Shown here piece after piece: positions 38,186-46,571 of a stretch of 64,000 nt of DNA (its first letter is position 1; every line of letters starts with the position of its first letter). Position numbers and translations under genes: made by a program. The notes beneath the pieces are model-generated. The model was not told the DNA's origin. It was given only the letters and a program-made list of their open reading frames with translations, and did no database searches. Source of the DNA: Lutibacter profundi (GTDB lineage Bacteria > Bacteroidota > Bacteroidia > Flavobacteriales > Flavobacteriaceae); the NCBI RefSeq assembly GCF_001543325.1, contig NZ_CP013355.1:310001-374000 (forward strand). The letters run 5' to 3'.

Positions 38186-39457
38186 TTATCTTATAATCGT
38201 TTGTTTTCTGTCAGGGCCAACAGAAACAATTTTAACAGGAACTTTTACAAAATCTTCTATAAATTGAATATATTCAATCAATTCTTTTGGTAGGGTATTA
38301 GCAGTAGTCATAGATGTTATATCCTCTTTCCATCCTTTAAATTCTTTGTATATTGGAGTTACATTATGTTTTTCAATATTGTAAGGAAAGTGCTTAATGT
38401 TGTTTCCCTTGTAGTTATATGAAGTACAAATTTTTAGCTTTTCAAAGCCAGAGAGCACATCTCCTTTCATCATCATTAATTGAGTAACGCCATTAATTTC
38501 AACGGCATATTTTAAAGCAACCAAATCTAGCCAGCCACACCTACGAGGGCGACCTGTTGTAGCACCAAATTCATGACCAATTTTTGCCATGTTTTTTCCA
38601 TCTTCATCAAATAATTCTGTAGGGAAAGGACCAGAGCCTACACGTGTAACATAAGCTTTAAAAATACCAAATACTTCACCAATTTTATTAGGGGCAACAC
38701 CTAAACCTGTACAGGCACCTGCAGCAGTTGTGGTTGAAGATGTTACAAAAGGGTAAGTACCAAAATCAATATCTAAAAGTGAGCCTTGAGCACCTTCAGC
38801 TAATATAGTTTTTTTATTTCTTATAGCATTATTTAGATATTCCTCACTATCAATAAAAGTTAATTGTTTTAAAACTTTTATTGCTTCAAAGAATTCAGTT
38901 TCAAGTTCATTTAAATCATATTGAATATCAACATCAAAGAAATTTAACATTTTAAGATGTTTCTTTGCTAATAATTGGTATTTTTCTTTCCAATTATCCA
39001 ATTCTAGGTCACCAACTCTTATGCCATTTCTACCAGTTTTGTCCATATATGTTGGACCAATACCTTTTAAAGTAGATCCAATTTTTGCTTTACCCTTAGC
39101 AGTTTCACTAGCTGCATCGAGTAGGCGGTGTGTTGGTAAAATTAAATGTGCTTTTCTAGATATGAGTAATTTATTTTTAAAATCTAGCTTAAATGAAGAT
39201 AGATTGTCTAATTCTTTTTTGAAAATAACAGGATCAATTACAACACCATTACCAACAATATTTATCGCATTTTTATGAAAAATACCTGAAGGAATAGTGT
39301 GTAAAACATGTTTATGACCGTTAAATATTAAGGTGTGTCCGGCATTTGGACCGCCTTGAAATCTAGCAATAATATCATAATTAGAGGTAAGAACATCAAC
39401 AATTTTACCCTTTCCTTCATCTCCCCATTGTAGTCCTAATAATAAGTTTACATTCAT
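38186..39457 (-). CDS. purA: adenylosuccinate synthetase
   Basis: 423 residues from the ATG at 39457. The frame is open further up to 39529 but that would overlap the fur gene and add 24 foreign residues. It joins IMP and aspartate using GTP. Motifs: GLQWGDEGKGKIVD (phosphate loop), QGGPNAGHTL, GNGVVIDP, GVAPNKIGEVFGIFKAY, TTGRPRRCGWLDLVAL. It starts 13 bases after the fur stop, so the two are probably one transcript. Confidence 0.93.
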   Translation of the reverse strand: MNVNLLLGLQWGDEGKGKIVDVLTSNYDIIARFQGGPNAGHTLIFNGHKHVLHTIPSGIFHKNAINIVGNGVVIDPVIFKKELDNLSSFKLDFKNKLLISRKAHLILPTHRLLDAASETAKGKAKIGSTLKGIGPTYMDKTGRNGIRVGDLELDNWKEKYQLLAKKHLKMLNFFDVDIQYDLNELETEFFEAIKVLKQLTFIDSEEYLNNAIRNKKTILAEGAQGSLLDIDFGTYPFVTSSTTTAAGACTGLGVAPNKIGEVFGIFKAYVTRVGSGPFPTELFDEDGKNMAKIGHEFGATTGRPRRCGWLDLVALKYAVEINGVTQLMMMKGDVLSGFEKLKICTSYNYKGNNIKHFPYNIEKHNVTPIYKEFKGWKEDITSMTTANTLPKELIEYIQFIEDFVKVPVKIVSVGPDRKQTIIR

Positions 39458-39470
39458 TTTACTTAATGTG

Positions 39471-39914
39471 TTAGTTGTTTTTTGTTTTTTTTGTTCCGTA
39501 GAAATAAAGGGAATGGTTGTGAATATCAATATTAAAAGTTTCTTCTATTGTTTTTTTAATTATTTGAATTCTAGGATCACAAAATTCCAGCACTTCGTGT
39601 GTATCTGTTAAAATAATATGGTCATGTTGTTTATCGAAGTACGATTTTTCATAATGTGCTTGGTTTTGTCCAAATTGATGTTTTCTAACGAGTCCAGAAT
39701 CTAGAAGTAATTCTATGGTATTGTATAGTGTTGCTCTACTTACTCTATAATTTTTATTTTTCATTTGAATATAAAGAGATTCTATATCAAAGTGATGATC
39801 TAAATCATAAATTTCTTGTAGAATAGCAAATCTTTCAGGAGTTTTTCTATGGCTGTTTTCTTCTAAAAATTTAATAAAAACATTTTTAACAATTTTTTGA
39901 TTTTCAATACTCAT
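39471..39914 (-). CDS. fur: Fur-family metal-responsive transcriptional regulator
   Basis: 147 residues. Winged-helix N-terminal part ([34 protein letters not shown]) and dimerization part with the metal ligands [18 protein letters not shown] and [11 protein letters not shown]. The CxxC pairs that bind structural zinc in many Fur proteins are absent. Fur and PerR cannot be separated with certainty; the residues fit Fur slightly better. First gene of a probable fur-purA transcript. Confidence 0.85.
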   Translation of the reverse strand: MSIENQKIVKNVFIKFLEENSHRKTPERFAILQEIYDLDHHFDIESLYIQMKNKNYRVSRATLYNTIELLLDSGLVRKHQFGQNQAHYEKSYFDKQHDHIILTDTHEVLEFCDPRIQIIKKTIEETFNIDIHNHSLYFYGTKKTKNN

Positions 39915-39957
39915 AAAAATAATATTTGAGTTGCCAGTCTATTGTAGCAAAGTTAAT

Positions 39958-39965
39958 TTTTATTT
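39958..39965 (-). promoter_or_regulatory. -7 promoter box (TAACTTTG, minus strand) for fur
   Basis: TAACTTTG followed by C on the minus strand, 43 bases before the fur ATG. Confidence 0.55.
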
Positions 39966-40018
39966 TTTAATATAGTAAATGTCACTTGTATATTTATTAA
40001 CTTTAATTGTGAATAAAA

Positions 40019-42238
40019 TTAATGTTTATAAATTCTTTTAACAGTATCAATTCCTTCAATTTTCTTTATGCTATCACTTAATTTTTGAAGTTGAGATTGA
40101 TTTTGAACACTTACTGTTATATCACCTTCAAAAATACCATCATGACCTGAAATATTTAATCCATGAATATTAACATTCATGTTTTTTGAGATAATTTGAG
40201 TTATTTCGTTGACCATACCTACGTGATCTGCTCCATAAATTTTCAAAATTGCTTTAAATTCTTGTTTGGTTGAGTCAATCCATTTAGCCTTAATTATTCT
40301 ATAGGCGTAATTAGATTGCAAGCTTATAGCATTTGGACAATCTTTTTTATGTATTTTAATTCCATCGTTTATGGTAATAAATCCAAATACTTTATCACCA
40401 GGAATAGGGCTACAGCACGGAGATGTTTTATAATCTAATTGTTCTTCTTCTTTCCCAAAAACTAAGGAGTCATATTTGTCAATAATTTCTTCATTATCAA
40501 TAGTTGCAGATTTATTAGGGTTACGTTTTATCCTATTTTTAAAGAAACTAACAAAAGCATTGTTACGTTTGGAAATAAAATCTTTAAGTTGATTATTGTC
40601 AATAGAACCATTACCCATTCTATAAAATAAATCTAAGCTTGTTTTTAATTTAAAATAGCTTACTAATTCGTTTATAACTTTTTCGGATAGTTTAATTTTT
40701 AAATGTCGAAGTTTTCGAGTTAAAACTTCTTTACCTTCTTCAGCAATTTTCTTCTGATCTTCTTTTAATATATTTTTTATACGAGTTCTAGCCCTAGCTG
40801 TAACAACAAAATCTAACCAACCAATATTTGGTTTTTGATTTTTGGATGTTATAATTTCAACTTGGTCTCCACTTTTTAATTGATGACTAATTGGCTTTAA
40901 TTTCCCATTAATTTTTGCACCCCTACAATGCATTCCAACTTGTGTGTGAATTGCAAAAGCAAAATCCAACGCAGTTGCATTTTTAGGCAGTGCTTTTAAG
41001 TCTCCATCAGGTGTAAAAACAAAAATTTCTTTTGCATACAAATTTAATTTGAAATCTTCAACAAAATCAATAGCATTTCCATCAGGATTTTCAAGACTTT
41101 CTTTAATTCTGTTTAGCCAATCATCTAAACCACTATCCCGTTCATTCTGATTTTTATATTTGTAATGAGCAGCATACCCCTTTTCTGCAATTTCATTCAT
41201 TCTTTCCGATCGAATTTGTACCTCAACCCATTTTCCTTTTGGTCCCATAACAGTAATATGGAGTGATTCATAACCAGTAGACTTGGGCTGGCTAATCCAA
41301 TCTCTTAACCTACTAGGGTTAGGAATGAAATTATCGGTTACAATAGAATAAATTTTCCAAGCATCAAATTTTTCATTCTTTAATGTTGATTGATAAATTA
41401 TTCTAATCGCAAATTTGTCGTAAATTTCATCATAAGTAACTCCTTGCGTAAGCATTTTTTTTCGAATAGAGTAAATGGACTTTCTTCTACCTTTTATATA
41501 ATATTTAAAGCCTTCTTTGTCTAATGATTCTTTAATAATATTTGAAAAAGATTCAATGTACTTATTTTGTTCTTCAGTACTTTGTGTAATTTTTTCGGCA
41601 ATATCATTATAAACTTCAGGTTCAGTATATTTTAGTCCAAGGTTTTCAAGTTCAGATTTAATGTTGTAAAGCCCAAGTCTATGCGCAAGAGGAGCGTAAA
41701 TATACAGGGTTTCTGAAGCTATTTTTATTTGTTTATCAGCAGGCATTGCATCCATAGTTTGCATATTGTGTAACCTGTCTGCAATTTTTATTAAAATAAC
41801 ACGTACATCATCACTTAAAGTCAATAGCATTTTCCTAAAATTCTCAGCTTGAATAGATGAGTTTTTATCTTTCTTTAAGTGAGAAATTTTGGTTAATCCA
41901 TTTACAATTCTTGCAACATTTTCACCAAATAAACGTTCAATATCCTCAATGGTATATTCAGTATCTTCAACAACATCATGTAATAATGCGGCAATAATTG
42001 AAGTAGTGTCTAAACCAATTTCGTATGCAACAATTTTGGCTACAGCAATAGGGTGAAATATATAAGGCTCACCAGTTTTTCTGCGTTGGTTACTGTGAGC
42101 TTCAAGAGAAATATCAAATGCTTTACGGATCTCTTTTTTATCAGCACTAGTAAAAGTTTGATAAGCTCCTTTTAGCAAATCTTTATATCTCCTCGCTATT
42201 TCCTTATTTTCTTCTTCTGAACTTAAGTTATATGCCAT
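40019..42238 (-). CDS. rel: bifunctional (p)ppGpp synthetase/hydrolase, RelA/SpoT (Rel)
   Basis: 739 residues, full domain order. HD hydrolase (GEPYIFHPIAVAKI and LLHDVVEDTEYTIED with the His-Asp pair at 87-88), synthetase (YIKGRRKSIYSIRKKM, DKFAIRIIY, STGYESLHITV), TGS (IFVFTPDGDLKALPKNATALDFAFAIH), a zinc-finger/helical part (CCSPIPGDKVFGFIT) and the C-terminal ACT domain. The intact HD motif means it can both make and destroy the alarmone. It follows the M48 protease gene by 44 bases. Confidence 0.92.
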   Translation of the reverse strand: MAYNLSSEEENKEIARRYKDLLKGAYQTFTSADKKEIRKAFDISLEAHSNQRRKTGEPYIFHPIAVAKIVAYEIGLDTTSIIAALLHDVVEDTEYTIEDIERLFGENVARIVNGLTKISHLKKDKNSSIQAENFRKMLLTLSDDVRVILIKIADRLHNMQTMDAMPADKQIKIASETLYIYAPLAHRLGLYNIKSELENLGLKYTEPEVYNDIAEKITQSTEEQNKYIESFSNIIKESLDKEGFKYYIKGRRKSIYSIRKKMLTQGVTYDEIYDKFAIRIIYQSTLKNEKFDAWKIYSIVTDNFIPNPSRLRDWISQPKSTGYESLHITVMGPKGKWVEVQIRSERMNEIAEKGYAAHYKYKNQNERDSGLDDWLNRIKESLENPDGNAIDFVEDFKLNLYAKEIFVFTPDGDLKALPKNATALDFAFAIHTQVGMHCRGAKINGKLKPISHQLKSGDQVEIITSKNQKPNIGWLDFVVTARARTRIKNILKEDQKKIAEEGKEVLTRKLRHLKIKLSEKVINELVSYFKLKTSLDLFYRMGNGSIDNNQLKDFISKRNNAFVSFFKNRIKRNPNKSATIDNEEIIDKYDSLVFGKEEEQLDYKTSPCCSPIPGDKVFGFITINDGIKIHKKDCPNAISLQSNYAYRIIKAKWIDSTKQEFKAILKIYGADHVGMVNEITQIISKNMNVNIHGLNISGHDGIFEGDITVSVQNQSQLQKLSDSIKKIEGIDTVKRIYKH

Positions 42239-42282
42239 AGTTTAAAAATAGTATTTTAAAATTGACTTTCAAATAGAAAAGT

Positions 42283-43515
42283 TTATTTTTTTAAGTTTAA
42301 AATTCGTTGTAGTAACGTTGGGTGAGAATAATGAATTTTTACATACAAATTGCTAGGAGTTAAATTACTTAGACTGTTTTTCGATATTTTTTTTAACGAT
42401 GAAATTAAATATTCTGGATTGAAATTTTCTTTTGCATAATTATCAGCTTGATATTCAAATTTTCTAGATAAAGCATTCATAAGTAAATTAGCTATTTCAG
42501 AGATAGGGCTGTATAAAATTACAAAAGCTATTAATCCAATATGAAAACTTGGAGTTTGAACATTCAATGCTTGAGATAGGGTTAAATTACCAACTAATAG
42601 AGATAAAATATATAGAGTTAAACCTGTTATACTAATTGATAAAATTAGGTTGTATATAATGTGTTTTCTTTTGTAATGTCCTACTTCGTGAGCTAAAACG
42701 GCAACAATCTCGTTTGTGTCTAAATCATTTATAAGAGTGTCAAATAATGTAATTCGTTTTTGTGAACCAAATCCCGAAAAATAGGCATTTGCTTTTGTTG
42801 AGCGTTTTGAACCATCTATCACAAAAATATTATCTAATTTGAATCCTATTTTTTTTGCAAAATTTTCAATAGCATTTTTTAATTCTCCTTCTTCAAGAGG
42901 TTTTTGTTTATTAAAAATAGGAACTACTAATTTGGAATAAAATAAATTTATAAAAATGGTAAAAATTGTAATTACACCCCAAGTATAAATCCAAAAATTT
43001 GTAGTTGTTAGTTCATAAAACCAAGTAATAAGAGATATTAATCCTCCTCCAATAATTAACAGCATAAACCATCCTTTAAATTTATCGAATACAAATGTTT
43101 TAATTGAAGTTTTATTAAATCCAAATTTATCTTCAATTACAAATGTTTTGTAATATGAAAAAGGAATCGCTAAAATGTCACTTGCAAAAAAAATAATTCC
43201 AAAAAAAACTAAGGTAATTACTATGGTATTGTTAGACACGCTCCTTGCTAGTTCGTCAACAAATTTAAATCCATCTAGAAAAAAAAACAATAATGTAGTT
43301 AAAACGGAGAATAGACTAGAAATTAGTGAAAATTGATAATTTTCTTTTTTATACTTTTGAGATTTTAAATATTCACGTTCGTTATAAATTCCTTTTAATT
43401 CTTCAGGAATGGGATCATTAAAATGCTTTGAATTTTGAGCATTAATATAGGTATCAAATAGAAATTTAATTAGAATGATAGCTATTAAAATATAAAATAG
43501 TATTTGTGGATTCAT
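42283..43515 (-). CDS. M48-family Ste24-type membrane metalloprotease
   Basis: 410 residues with about seven membrane segments. Zinc motif HEVGHYKRKH (about residues 275-284) and downstream Glu ligand region SRKFEYQADNYA. The N-terminal CAAX-protease block has YNEREYLKSQKYKKENYQF and FVIEDKFGFNKTSIKTF, the pattern of Ste24-like enzymes. Bacterial members probably act in membrane protein quality control. In a run of minus-strand genes: SpoU methyltransferase 11 bases upstream, rel 44 bases downstream. Confidence 0.87.
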   Translation of the reverse strand: MNPQILFYILIAIILIKFLFDTYINAQNSKHFNDPIPEELKGIYNEREYLKSQKYKKENYQFSLISSLFSVLTTLLFFFLDGFKFVDELARSVSNNTIVITLVFFGIIFFASDILAIPFSYYKTFVIEDKFGFNKTSIKTFVFDKFKGWFMLLIIGGGLISLITWFYELTTTNFWIYTWGVITIFTIFINLFYSKLVVPIFNKQKPLEEGELKNAIENFAKKIGFKLDNIFVIDGSKRSTKANAYFSGFGSQKRITLFDTLINDLDTNEIVAVLAHEVGHYKRKHIIYNLILSISITGLTLYILSLLVGNLTLSQALNVQTPSFHIGLIAFVILYSPISEIANLLMNALSRKFEYQADNYAKENFNPEYLISSLKKISKNSLSNLTPSNLYVKIHYSHPTLLQRILNLKK

Positions 43516-43525
43516 GAAGTGTATA

Positions 43526-44329
43526 TTATAAATTTCGTTGTCTTACGGCTTCAAAGATAATAATTGCGGCACTAACTGATACATTCATTGAATCAATAGC
43601 TCCACGCATTGGAATTAGTATATTTTGCGTGCTATTTTGAAGCCATTCATTAGAGAGGCCTGTTGATTCAGTACCAACAACTATTGCTGATGCTTTTTTG
43701 TAATTTATAGTTTGATATGCTACAGAAGCGGTTAAAGCAGCACTATATATATGTATGTTATTTTCTTTCAAAAAAGATATAATTTCTGAAGTTGTTCCTG
43801 TAGCAATGGTTGTGGTAAATACGCAACCAACACTTGAGCGAATTATATTTGGATTGTAAATGTCTGTTTTTGGATTAGCAATAAAAACGGCATCAACTCC
43901 AGCAGCATCTGCAGTGCGTAAAAGTGCTCCAATATTTCCTGGCTTTTCAGGAGCTTCTGCGATTAAAATTAAAGGATTTTCACTTTTTAATTGAATAGAA
44001 CTTAAAGATAAATTTTTACTTTTTGCAATAGCTAAAACACCTTCGGTAGAATCTCTTATGGCTAATTTTTTATAGATATCTTTAGAAATTTCAATAATTT
44101 CAATAGTTGAATTTACGTTGTTTAATAATTTTTCAATTTCTTTATTGTTACTAACTGACGAAGCAATTAAAATTGTTTTAATTTGATAGTCTCCACGAAT
44201 AGCCAAAGCAATTTCGCGAAATCCCTCAATTAAAAAAGTATTTGTTTTTTTTCTAAGACGAGATTTTTCTTTTAACTGAACAAGTTCTTTAATGTATGAA
44301 TTTTGTGGACTTGTTATTTGTTTATACAT
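43526..44329 (-). CDS. SpoU/TrmH-family RNA 2'-O-methyltransferase
   Basis: 267 residues. An N-terminal substrate-binding part (KTNTFLIEGFREIALAI) is followed by the knotted SPOUT fold with motif 1 EAPEKPGNIGALLRTADAAG, motif 2 IVVGTESTGLSNEW and motif 3 IPMRGAIDSMNVSVSAAI. This size with the extra N-terminal domain is typical of 23S rRNA or tRNA ribose methylases of the RlmB/TsnR group; the target nucleotide cannot be read. The first gene of the minus-strand block. Confidence 0.85.
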   Translation of the reverse strand: MYKQITSPQNSYIKELVQLKEKSRLRKKTNTFLIEGFREIALAIRGDYQIKTILIASSVSNNKEIEKLLNNVNSTIEIIEISKDIYKKLAIRDSTEGVLAIAKSKNLSLSSIQLKSENPLILIAEAPEKPGNIGALLRTADAAGVDAVFIANPKTDIYNPNIIRSSVGCVFTTTIATGTTSEIISFLKENNIHIYSAALTASVAYQTINYKKASAIVVGTESTGLSNEWLQNSTQNILIPMRGAIDSMNVSVSAAIIIFEAVRQRNL

Positions 44330-44348
44330 ACTTAATTAAATAAGGTGA

Positions 44349-44356
44349 CAAAGATA
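44349..44356 (-). promoter_or_regulatory. -7 promoter box (TATCTTTG, minus strand) for the SpoU gene
   Basis: TATCTTTG on the minus strand, 19 bases before the ATG, fitting TAnnTTTG. Confidence 0.5.
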
Positions 44357-44631
44357 CAAATAATTAAAATTTTAAATAAAGTAGGTCTTCTAAAAAGTAA
44401 TTTTTAGGCGATTTTTTTTTGAATATTTATCATCCAATTTTTCATATTGATTATTCATCTAAAATTGCAATAAGAAAAAAGTAAACTCTCTATAGAGTGT
44501 TAAATTATACTTTTTAAGGTTATACGCCATTGCAATTAGCACTATTCCTATGTTTACTTTACCATACGGATAGGACTTTTTGCGTTGCGTCCGTTATTTA
44601 AACAATAGTTGTTTACTAATTCATCGTAAAT

Positions 44632-44643
44632 AAAATAAAATAA
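44632..44643 (+). repeat. left target-site duplication of the IS4-family element
   Basis: AAAATAAAATAA directly before the left inverted repeat; the same 12 bases follow the right inverted repeat at 46030-46041. Confidence 0.75.
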
Positions 44644-44669
44644 ATATTAGTGTCCGATAAACATTTTTA

Positions 44670-44702
44670 AAAGCAGGATTTCCATTTTGGATTTCCTGCT
44701 TT
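44670..44702. terminator. hairpin near the IS left end, probable transcription insulator
   Basis: AAAGCAGGA and TCC pair with GGA and TCCTGCTTT in a near-continuous stem just inside the left inverted repeat and upstream of the transposase ATG. Such hairpins in insertion sequences stop outside transcription from reaching the transposase gene; this role is inferred. Confidence 0.55.
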
Positions 44703-44736
44703 ATTTATATCTTGATTTTTACTACAAAATTGAGAT

Positions 44737-45933
44737 ATGAACAAAAGTACACACTTTAGCGGAACTCCCATAATTAAACAAATTTTAAAGTATATCCCAC
44801 AAGAAGATATTACTCGGACAGCCAAAACCTATAATAGCGACAGATATTATAAAAAGTTCAAAACCTACGACCATTTAGTCACGATGCTATATGCCACAAT
44901 GAGCGGAGTATCCTCACTTAGAGAGTTGTCGACCGTTTTATTAGCCTGTGAAGGACGTATCAGTCATTTAAACCTAAAACATTTTCCAAAACGAAGTACA
45001 TTATCAGATGCCAACAGGAAGAGAACCAGTGAAGTCTTTGGCGCAATTTATTCAAAACTATTGCAACGCTATGCTCCGTTTTTATCGGACAGCAGTCCAT
45101 TAAAACCAACAATAAAGAATTTAAAAATTGTAGATTCTACCACAATCAGCCTATTTAGTGATATTTTAAAAGGAGTTGGTCGTAATCCTCTTAATGGCAA
45201 AAAGAAAGGAGGTATCAAGATGCACACAATGATAAATGCTTTGGAAGATGTACCTTGTCTGATACGTTTTAGCAGTGCTGCTACTCACGACCACACCTTT
45301 TTAAAAGAGTTAAATTTAGAGAAAGATTCTTTTGTAGTTTTTGATAAAGCATACAATGATTATCTCCAATATTTAGAGTGGACTTTAAATGATATTTACT
45401 TTGTAACTCGCCAAAAAGACAATGCTGTCTATAAAAGCATTAAAGAATTTGATTTAGCAGACAAAACAAGTGATGCAGTGCTAAAAGATGAACTTATATT
45501 GATAAAAAAAGACGATACATCTATTCAAATAAGAAGAGTTGCTTATTGGGATGCTACACAAGAAAAAGTGTATGAGTTTATCACCAATAATGTAGAAATA
45601 TCTCCAGACCAAGTAGCCGATATATACAAACACAGATGGCAGATTGAAACAATGTTTAAAAGACTTAAGCAGAACTTCCCTCTTAAATATTTTCTTGGAG
45701 ATAATCAAAATGCAATAGAAATTCAGATATGGTCAGCATTAATTATTCAACTCATTATACTAGTTATTCAACGAAAAATCAAACGGAAATGGGCATATTC
45801 AAATATGATTTCTGTGATGAGATTTCATCTGATGACCTACATTGATCTGTTTAAATTTCTCGAAAATCCAAACAAACAATGGTGGGAACTAACATCTAAA
45901 CCTCCAGATATACAACTGCAACTTTTTAAGTAA
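44737..45933 (+). CDS. IS4-family transposase
   Basis: 398 residues, complete. The RNase-H-like DDE residues are Asp133 in IVDSTTISLF, Asp203 in VVFDKAYNDY and Glu304. The IS4-family YREK signature is perfect: Tyr297, Arg300, Glu304, Lys311 in YKHRWQIETMFKRLK. An N-terminal DUF4372-like part (residues about 5-75, FSGTPIIKQILKYIPQEDI) precedes the catalytic domain. It performs cut-and-paste movement of the 1386-base element. Confidence 0.93.
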   Translation: MNKSTHFSGTPIIKQILKYIPQEDITRTAKTYNSDRYYKKFKTYDHLVTMLYATMSGVSSLRELSTVLLACEGRISHLNLKHFPKRSTLSDANRKRTSEVFGAIYSKLLQRYAPFLSDSSPLKPTIKNLKIVDSTTISLFSDILKGVGRNPLNGKKKGGIKMHTMINALEDVPCLIRFSSAATHDHTFLKELNLEKDSFVVFDKAYNDYLQYLEWTLNDIYFVTRQKDNAVYKSIKEFDLADKTSDAVLKDELILIKKDDTSIQIRRVAYWDATQEKVYEFITNNVEISPDQVADIYKHRWQIETMFKRLKQNFPLKYFLGDNQNAIEIQIWSALIIQLIILVIQRKIKRKWAYSNMISVMRFHLMTYIDLFKFLENPNKQWWELTSKPPDIQLQLFK

Positions 45934-46029
45934 GACACCTTGCTAAATCAAAAAGAAAAATATAAAGCGTATTTATTGGGATCAAAGATGGGTTTAATTA
46001 AAATTCGTAGTTTTATCGGACACTAATGT

Positions 46030-46041
46030 AAAATAAAATAA
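46030..46041 (+). repeat. right target-site duplication of the IS4-family element
   Basis: AAAATAAAATAA, identical to 44632-44643. Confidence 0.75.
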
Positions 46042-46178
46042 AATCAATTCATTGATTTTTCTAAGAAGATTATCTTTCGGTACAATTAAATCCTATAAAT
46101 CAGAATACGCACTTAATTGAATTTTTTACTACTGGAATAACATACTTAGGGATTTGTTAATCAATATAAAATAGGTAA

Positions 46179-46216
46179 AAAAAGGAGTGAAAATAATACG
46201 GTTATCACTCCTTTTT
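46179..46216 (-). terminator. terminator after the 43-residue membrane protein gene
   Basis: AAAAAGGAGTGA pairs perfectly with TCACTCCTTTTT around a 14-base loop; on the minus strand it ends in Ts. Confidence 0.75.
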
Positions 46217-46311
46217 ATTCAACTTTTTAAGATGCTTTTCAGTTCACTTCTTTTCAGACAGCCTCTTTTTAGTAGGTAATTTACGATTCCAAAAAGAGTG
46301 TGACTTAAAAA

Positions 46312-46443
46312 TTATTTTTTCTTATCAGATCTCATCAAGAGAAAAAGCGCCACCACTAATCCCAAAAATATCAAAAACATAAAGGCAGCACCAATGATAC
46401 CCCAATTCCAATTAAATAATGCTATGCTGTTTATTAAATTCAT
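46312..46443 (-). CDS. small single-span membrane protein (43 residues)
   Basis: The frame from ATG at 46443 to TAA at 46312 codes for MNLINSIALFNWNWGIIGAA, then a hydrophobic span of about 20 residues (FMFLIFLGLVVALFLL), then a basic tail MRSDKKK. The start with NW repeats, one membrane helix and positive tail (inside) is a plausible small membrane protein, and a terminator lies downstream. Divergent from typA. I do not recognise a family. Too short for routine gene callers. Confidence 0.6.
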   Translation of the reverse strand: MNLINSIALFNWNWGIIGAAFMFLIFLGLVVALFLLMRSDKKK

Positions 46444-46542
46444 AATATAAAAGTTTTAAAACAAATATAACGAGTAGGTTAGACTTTTTTTATGATATCT
46501 ATCATTCTTTAACTTTTGTTACAATAAACGAAATAAAACAAC

Positions 46543-46550
46543 TACTTTTG
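46543..46550 (+). promoter_or_regulatory. -7 promoter box (TACTTTTG) for typA
   Basis: Identical to the rnpB box, followed by C, 22 bases before the ATG at 46572. A TTTAACTTTTGTTACAA stretch just upstream resembles the operator-like motif seen elsewhere in the window. Confidence 0.6.
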
Positions 46551-46571
46551 CAGCTTCTAAAAAATAAGAAA

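Larger units (their letters stand above)
44644..46029 (+). mobile_element. complete IS4-family insertion sequence (1386 bp)
   Basis: Terminal inverted repeats of 18 bases with one mismatch: ATATTAGTGTCCGATAAA at 44644-44661, and ACATTAGTGTCCGATAAA read on the minus strand from 46029. One transposase gene fills the element. Flanked by a 12-base direct repeat, within the range known for IS4-family elements. It looks intact and possibly active. Only one copy is in the window. Confidence 0.9.
44459..46092 (-). pseudogene. relic of a transposase gene (IS1182-like), internally deleted and split by an IS4-family element
   Basis: On the minus strand the N-terminal part reads DLIVPKDNLLRKINELIL (46092 down to the IS edge). 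It continues on the far side of the inserted element as YDELVNNYCLNNGRNAKSPI (down to about 44563). It then jumps, by a large internal deletion, to a C-terminal part GKVNIGIVLIAMAYNLKKYN ending at a TAG at 44459-44461. These are the beginning and end of DDE transposases of the IS1182 type. A stop codon precedes the N-terminal part. Removing the IS and one 12-base target copy joins the two N-terminal halves in frame. Confidence 0.7.
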
